Shown here one piece after another: positions 60,657-64,000 of a stretch of 64,000 nucleotides of DNA. The notes beneath the pieces are model-generated. The model made no database searches. It had not been told where the DNA came from and was given only the letters and a program-made list of their open reading frames with translations. Source of the stretch: Desarmillaria ectypa (Eukaryota; Basidiomycota; Agaricomycetes; Agaricales; Physalacriaceae); assembly GCA_030407005.1 (NCBI GenBank), contig JAUDYN010000001.1:2046001-2110000 (forward strand), given 5' to 3'. How positions within the stretch are numbered: position 1 is the first letter of the stretch; each line of letters opens with the position of its first letter. The position numbers were made by a program, and so were the translations under genes.

Positions 60657-62052
60657 ATGACGCTGATGAAAGACATTGACTGGGACTTGCTGTCGTCGTA
60701 TGCTGGGCTGTTGACGTTAGCAAGTACGTCTATATACCTGGGCTCTTTTGGCTCTCTGCCTGTGCGTGTTGCAAAAGAACCTGGCGGACAAACTTATAAA
60801 TATCTTGGCCTTGTAGAATACGAAAGGGAATGGGGCTGATGAAGGTGAAGATGATGAAGATATCGAGAGGGTGTCCTCGGAGGACGCTTGGTTGTTCCCG
60901 CTAGTAAGCCTAGGCTTTCTCGCATTCTGACCGCTGTAGCTGAGATGCGAGGTGGAAGATTGGATCTGGGACCCTCTTCGCCTTGTATATGATCATTCAA
61001 TACTTTGGAAAGGAGTGGATCAACTGGCTTCTTGGGATATATTTCTCTGTCACTGGGATAGGGTCTATTTGGAAGGTTAGGCTTCACTACTAAGCTCTAT
61101 GTACTCAGTCTGAGTTTTTTTTAAGTCATCGATCTCGTTGTTTGTCTTCGTAGTGGGACGGGATCAATGGAAGAAGTATGAAAAGCATACTTTTACAATC
61201 CATAAAGATACCCACAGTAGGTCTTCGAATAGGGCCCTCCATTCTATCTTCTCTGACACCAAGAAACTTGTGCAGAAATTTTATCTCTATCTTGGCGTAC
61301 ACCCACATTATTCCTGCTTCCTCTATCCATCATACCCTCGGCGCTCTATACGTTCTCGGCCACGAGTCGGAAGTCTGTTCTGCTTACGGATGTATTGTCA
61401 CTCTCCTTTTCGCACAACGCATTATCTCTGCTTAAAATCGACTCGTTCAAGACAGGCTCAATACTCCTAACCGGCCTCTTCTTCTATGACATATGGTGGG
61501 TTTTTGGGACTAGGGTGGTGAGTTTAACAGTTATCCGACTTAATACCTGTCCCTGGCGTTCTGATGTGTCCGCTTGTCCAGATGGTCGAAGTAGCGACCA
61601 CGCTCGACATTCCTATCAAGCTGCTATGGCCCAAATCTATGGTCTTCTCGGACTCGCAGGGTTTTACGATGCTTGGGTTAGGTGACGTTGTCATCCCTGG
61701 CGCATTCATAGCTCTGGCGCTGCGTTACGACTACCATCGTTTCTCCAGACAGTCCCACAGCGGAACCCAGTTCTCCAGACCTTACTTTCACGTTTCCCTA
61801 TCGGCTTACGTGGCTGGCTTAGTAACCACGTTGTCAGTGATGCACTTTTTCGGCAAGGCGCAACCCGCGCTGCTGTATCTAAGTCCTGCGTGTATCCTGT
61901 CTTTTGTGATTACAGCCTTCTGCCGCGGCGAGCTTTCTGATGCGTGGGACTGGAGTGACACACCGTCGCTGACTTGGCAGAACGAAGGTGCTGAGGATCA
62001 TATGGGAGAGAAAGCTGCGGAAGGTGGAAGTTCCGAATTGAAGGAAGACTAG
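60657..62052 (+). CDS. Signal peptide peptidase (presenilin-type intramembrane aspartyl protease)
   Basis: ER protease that cuts leftover signal peptides inside the membrane. Catalytic aspartates are in FFYDIWWVFGT and LGLGDVVIPG, and the QPALLYLSPA motif is present. Other landmarks are an N-terminal helix (LLSSYAGLLTLASTSIYLG), an acidic loop (DEGEDDEDIERVSSEDAW), YMIIQYFGKEWINWLLGIYF, ILSLSWRTPTLFLLPLS, YTFSATSRKSVLLTDVLSL and SFSHNALSLLKIDSFKTG. The C-terminus is acidic. About e8 exons; one junction near 61080-61155 (between GSIWK and VGRDQW) could not be placed in phase and may hide a further tiny exon. MKDIDW at 60666 is an alternative start. Confidence 0.9.
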
Positions 62053-62367
62053 GGGGGGTCCCTACGAATACTTACCATCGTAGGCTTGGGTCGAGTGAGC
62101 GGTTCATAGGCTAATTGTTGATTTCTGCGCACACGGGCGTCCATACGAAAGTAACCGGAGCCGTATTGATTCGGGTGCCTCGGCCGCGAACGATCGATGT
62201 CTTTTTTCACTTTCCGTTCTTCCCCCTGACGAACCGCATGCTGCGGTAGTGGATGCAAGTGCTTAAAGTTATCATTTGGACATACCATTGGTTCGCGGAT
62301 ACGGAGCTCCGGTGGTTGACTATGTGCACATGAGGAAGGAAAGGAGAAGACACACCCTGCCATTCAT
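62049..62367 (-). CDS. Small hypothetical protein, convergent with signal peptide peptidase
   Basis: Three exon pieces read MNGRV, QPPELRIREPM and HAVRQGEERKVKKDIDRSR followed by YGSGYFRMDARVRRNQQLAY and EPLTRPKPTM. The introns have good consensus (GTGTGT and GTATGT donors) and phases match. Unspliced, the frame ends 62049; a further splice at the end could extend it antisense into the neighbouring gene. No family is recognised. The basic, Arg-rich composition would fit a small mitochondrial or nucleolar protein, but nothing more can be said. Confidence 0.4.
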
Positions 62368-64000
62368 TCTGCCCTGACTTCGACTGCTCAGTTTTCAAGA
62401 CGAATTTTCGTACTTGAACTTTACTTCTCCTGCCTAATCAGGAACCAAACGGAAGGGTCCTCGGAAGGTAAATCCGTTTTGCGACGTTGTCCTGTGCTTG
62501 GTCATGAGGACCCCGAAGCCAGGTGGACGGTAATAGTGGGGCGTCTGGTGAAGGAGGGCGAAGGAGAGCGGAACTGCCGGAAGATGGGGGGAGAAATAAG
62601 GTAGAAAGTAAATCAATGCATAGATATGAAGGTCTTTATATACCGTATGATAAGGGATATCGATAAGGAGCTGTGCGTTCTTATACAGATAACCCATGAT
62701 AACAATACTGGCGTCAAGGCAATATCATCTTAGATTCGCAAGGCGGGACCGGTGCGTCTATGGCCTATATAGCGCATTTATTAAGAGATCACCTCCAATA
62801 TTGACACCGCTCCCATGGGGTGAAATGCACATGGCTCGTGAATTATGGCACCGTTGACATACATGAGTGCCACAATACTTGGTAGTAATGTCAGTTTGTA
62901 TATGGTTTTGAATAGATACCACTCACGACAATCCACAAGAAAGGAACCCCTTATACCTAATGAAAAGTGTAAAGAAGGGTCTGAGCGACTACCGCGGTTA
63001 GTATCAAGGGTCTAGGGCTGAGCTAACGCTTTTGGAAGGAATAAATATGTCCCAGAATTACAGATGATGGAGAATTGGTAGAACAAGTAAATGCTGGAGA
63101 CACAGCCCAGAGAACTTTTTGACTTGTAGAAACAGAGAAGCGTTAAACCGTATGTGAGAACGAAGCATTGAATTATGAATGCTCAAAGGACGAATGATGG
63201 CGGCCTGATAAGAAATGGGAATAGAGAACCTGTTGATAGGAACGTACGTATACCGGGGGATAGAAGGGCTGCAGGCGCCCCAATCTGATAACATGACAGA
63301 GGGTGTAGTCACAGCGTAAAAGTGAGTGTGTGTGTCTTGGTGAGATCTTATACGTTAGATCTCGGACGCCTCCGAGATGATGGCTGTAAAGAGGAACAAA
63401 TTGCAGAAAGAACGCTCGGAGCTTGCATCAAGAAATGATAGCAGCTTGTTGCTTTGTTGCTTTATGGTTCACTTGATTCGATTCCACGAATTTCTTATAT
63501 GTATCCAAGGCCTGCAAGGTGTCAGAGACAATGTCATGTTGAAACATCACTGCAAAGGAAATAATTTTTAAGAGGAAAGCCTAGATGTGCCTGAGGCGGA
63601 AGCGGATATAAAAGTTACGTTTCTTCTGAAAATCATGTTGAGGGAATATGATAGGAAACCTGCTATAATTGGATGAGTTTTCGGCTCAAAGATCGGGACA
63701 AAGCATATCAATTTGCGAGACCGGATCGGAAACTGACTGAAAGCGGAATATGATAATCGAGGTGTCCCGGGTCCGCATACTACGGACCGCTGTGTGTAAA
63801 CAGTGGTATAGTCAGTCACCAGCTATTTCCAGTCGAGGCTATTTGGAGTTGCTCTTTTCCCTGGTTCCTCCTTGCCATCGTTGACGAAGCCGCTCCTTCA
63901 CTCGTCGCCGTCGCCGTCAACACCGTCGAGGTCGCTATCTCCGGTGCTGTCTCTGCTTGGTATCTATTACGTCCGTACGTCCGAACGTCACTTTGGCCTC
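62368..64000. other. Right flank: mostly non-coding, possible gene start at the edge
   Basis: From 62368 to about 63830 there is no supported gene; a minus-strand frame at 62434-62697 is hydrophobic but has no recognised domain. In the last 170 nt a plus-strand frame reads WFLLAIVDEAAPSLVAV and AISGAVSAWYLLRPYVR, which looks like a membrane helix region. It has no start codon in view and runs off the window. Confidence 0.25.

Noticed and set aside
62434..62697. Minus-strand hydrophobic frame of 87 codons
   Set aside because: Hydrophobic by base composition, with no start context, family match or neighbouring exons that join in phase.
1..64000. CRISPR arrays, operons, bacterial-type promoters, insertion sequences
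   Set aside because: The window is eukaryotic nuclear DNA with spliceosomal introns; no such structures were seen. I also saw no tRNA or rRNA gene, but could not scan exhaustively by eye.

Overview
The window reads as nuclear DNA of a mushroom-forming basidiomycete (Agaricomycetes, probably Agaricales). Almost every gene is cut by many introns of about 45-65 nt. The gene content is that of a plant-matter-degrading mushroom: a GH53 galactanase, a CBM1-GH5 mannanase, a cerato-platanin and a POIA1-like I9 protease inhibitor. Several conserved proteins of unknown function look Agaricomycete-specific. Exon coordinates below were worked out by hand from splice consensus, reading phase and remembered family sequence, so no expression data support them.

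Left third (1-23 kb). A decayed Fe(II)/2-oxoglutarate dioxygenase-like gene is followed by a plus-strand run: GH53 galactanase, a Mug190/tricalbin-like SMP-C2 membrane-contact protein, a C2H2 zinc-finger factor, an ataxin-3-like Josephin deubiquitinase with three ubiquitin-interacting motifs, and a small four-helix membrane protein. Next come the pre-mRNA 3'-end endonuclease CPSF73/Ysh1 and a UPF0643 protein on the minus strand. On the plus strand follow a 21-kDa complex I subunit and the U2 snRNP factor Cus2/Tat-SF1. The type II PI 4-kinase Lsb6 is on the minus strand.

Middle (23-43 kb). A Dal5-type MFS transporter is followed by an unknown cysteine-containing protein and a relic of an SF1 helicase fused to a PD-(D/E)XK nuclease. 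Then come the DNA glycosylase Mag1, an I9 inhibitor, a conserved unknown membrane-anchored protein, a sulfite exporter (Ssu1), a mitochondrial persulfide dioxygenase (ETHE1), an amidohydrolase-3 enzyme, cerato-platanin and a BAG-domain co-chaperone. Ssu1 and ETHE1 lie head-to-tail. ETHE1 makes sulfite and Ssu1 exports it, so they may form a small sulfur-detoxification pair.

Right third (43-64 kb). This holds a large low-complexity protein whose C-terminus resembles a Ulp1/C48 fold without an obvious cysteine, a tight divergent pair (small basic protein and bZIP factor), about 3.6 kb that is nearly gene-free, a proline-rich unknown, gamma-glutamyltransferase, the mannanase, a signal peptide peptidase and a small protein convergent with it.

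The most striking signal is in gene architecture. The window holds at least seven exons of 7-19 nt, a 31-nt intron, and four GC-AG introns (perhaps five) packed into three genes within 4 kb. One CPSF73 intron begins with a codon-aligned copy of the start of the next exon, as expected if the intron arose by tandem duplication.
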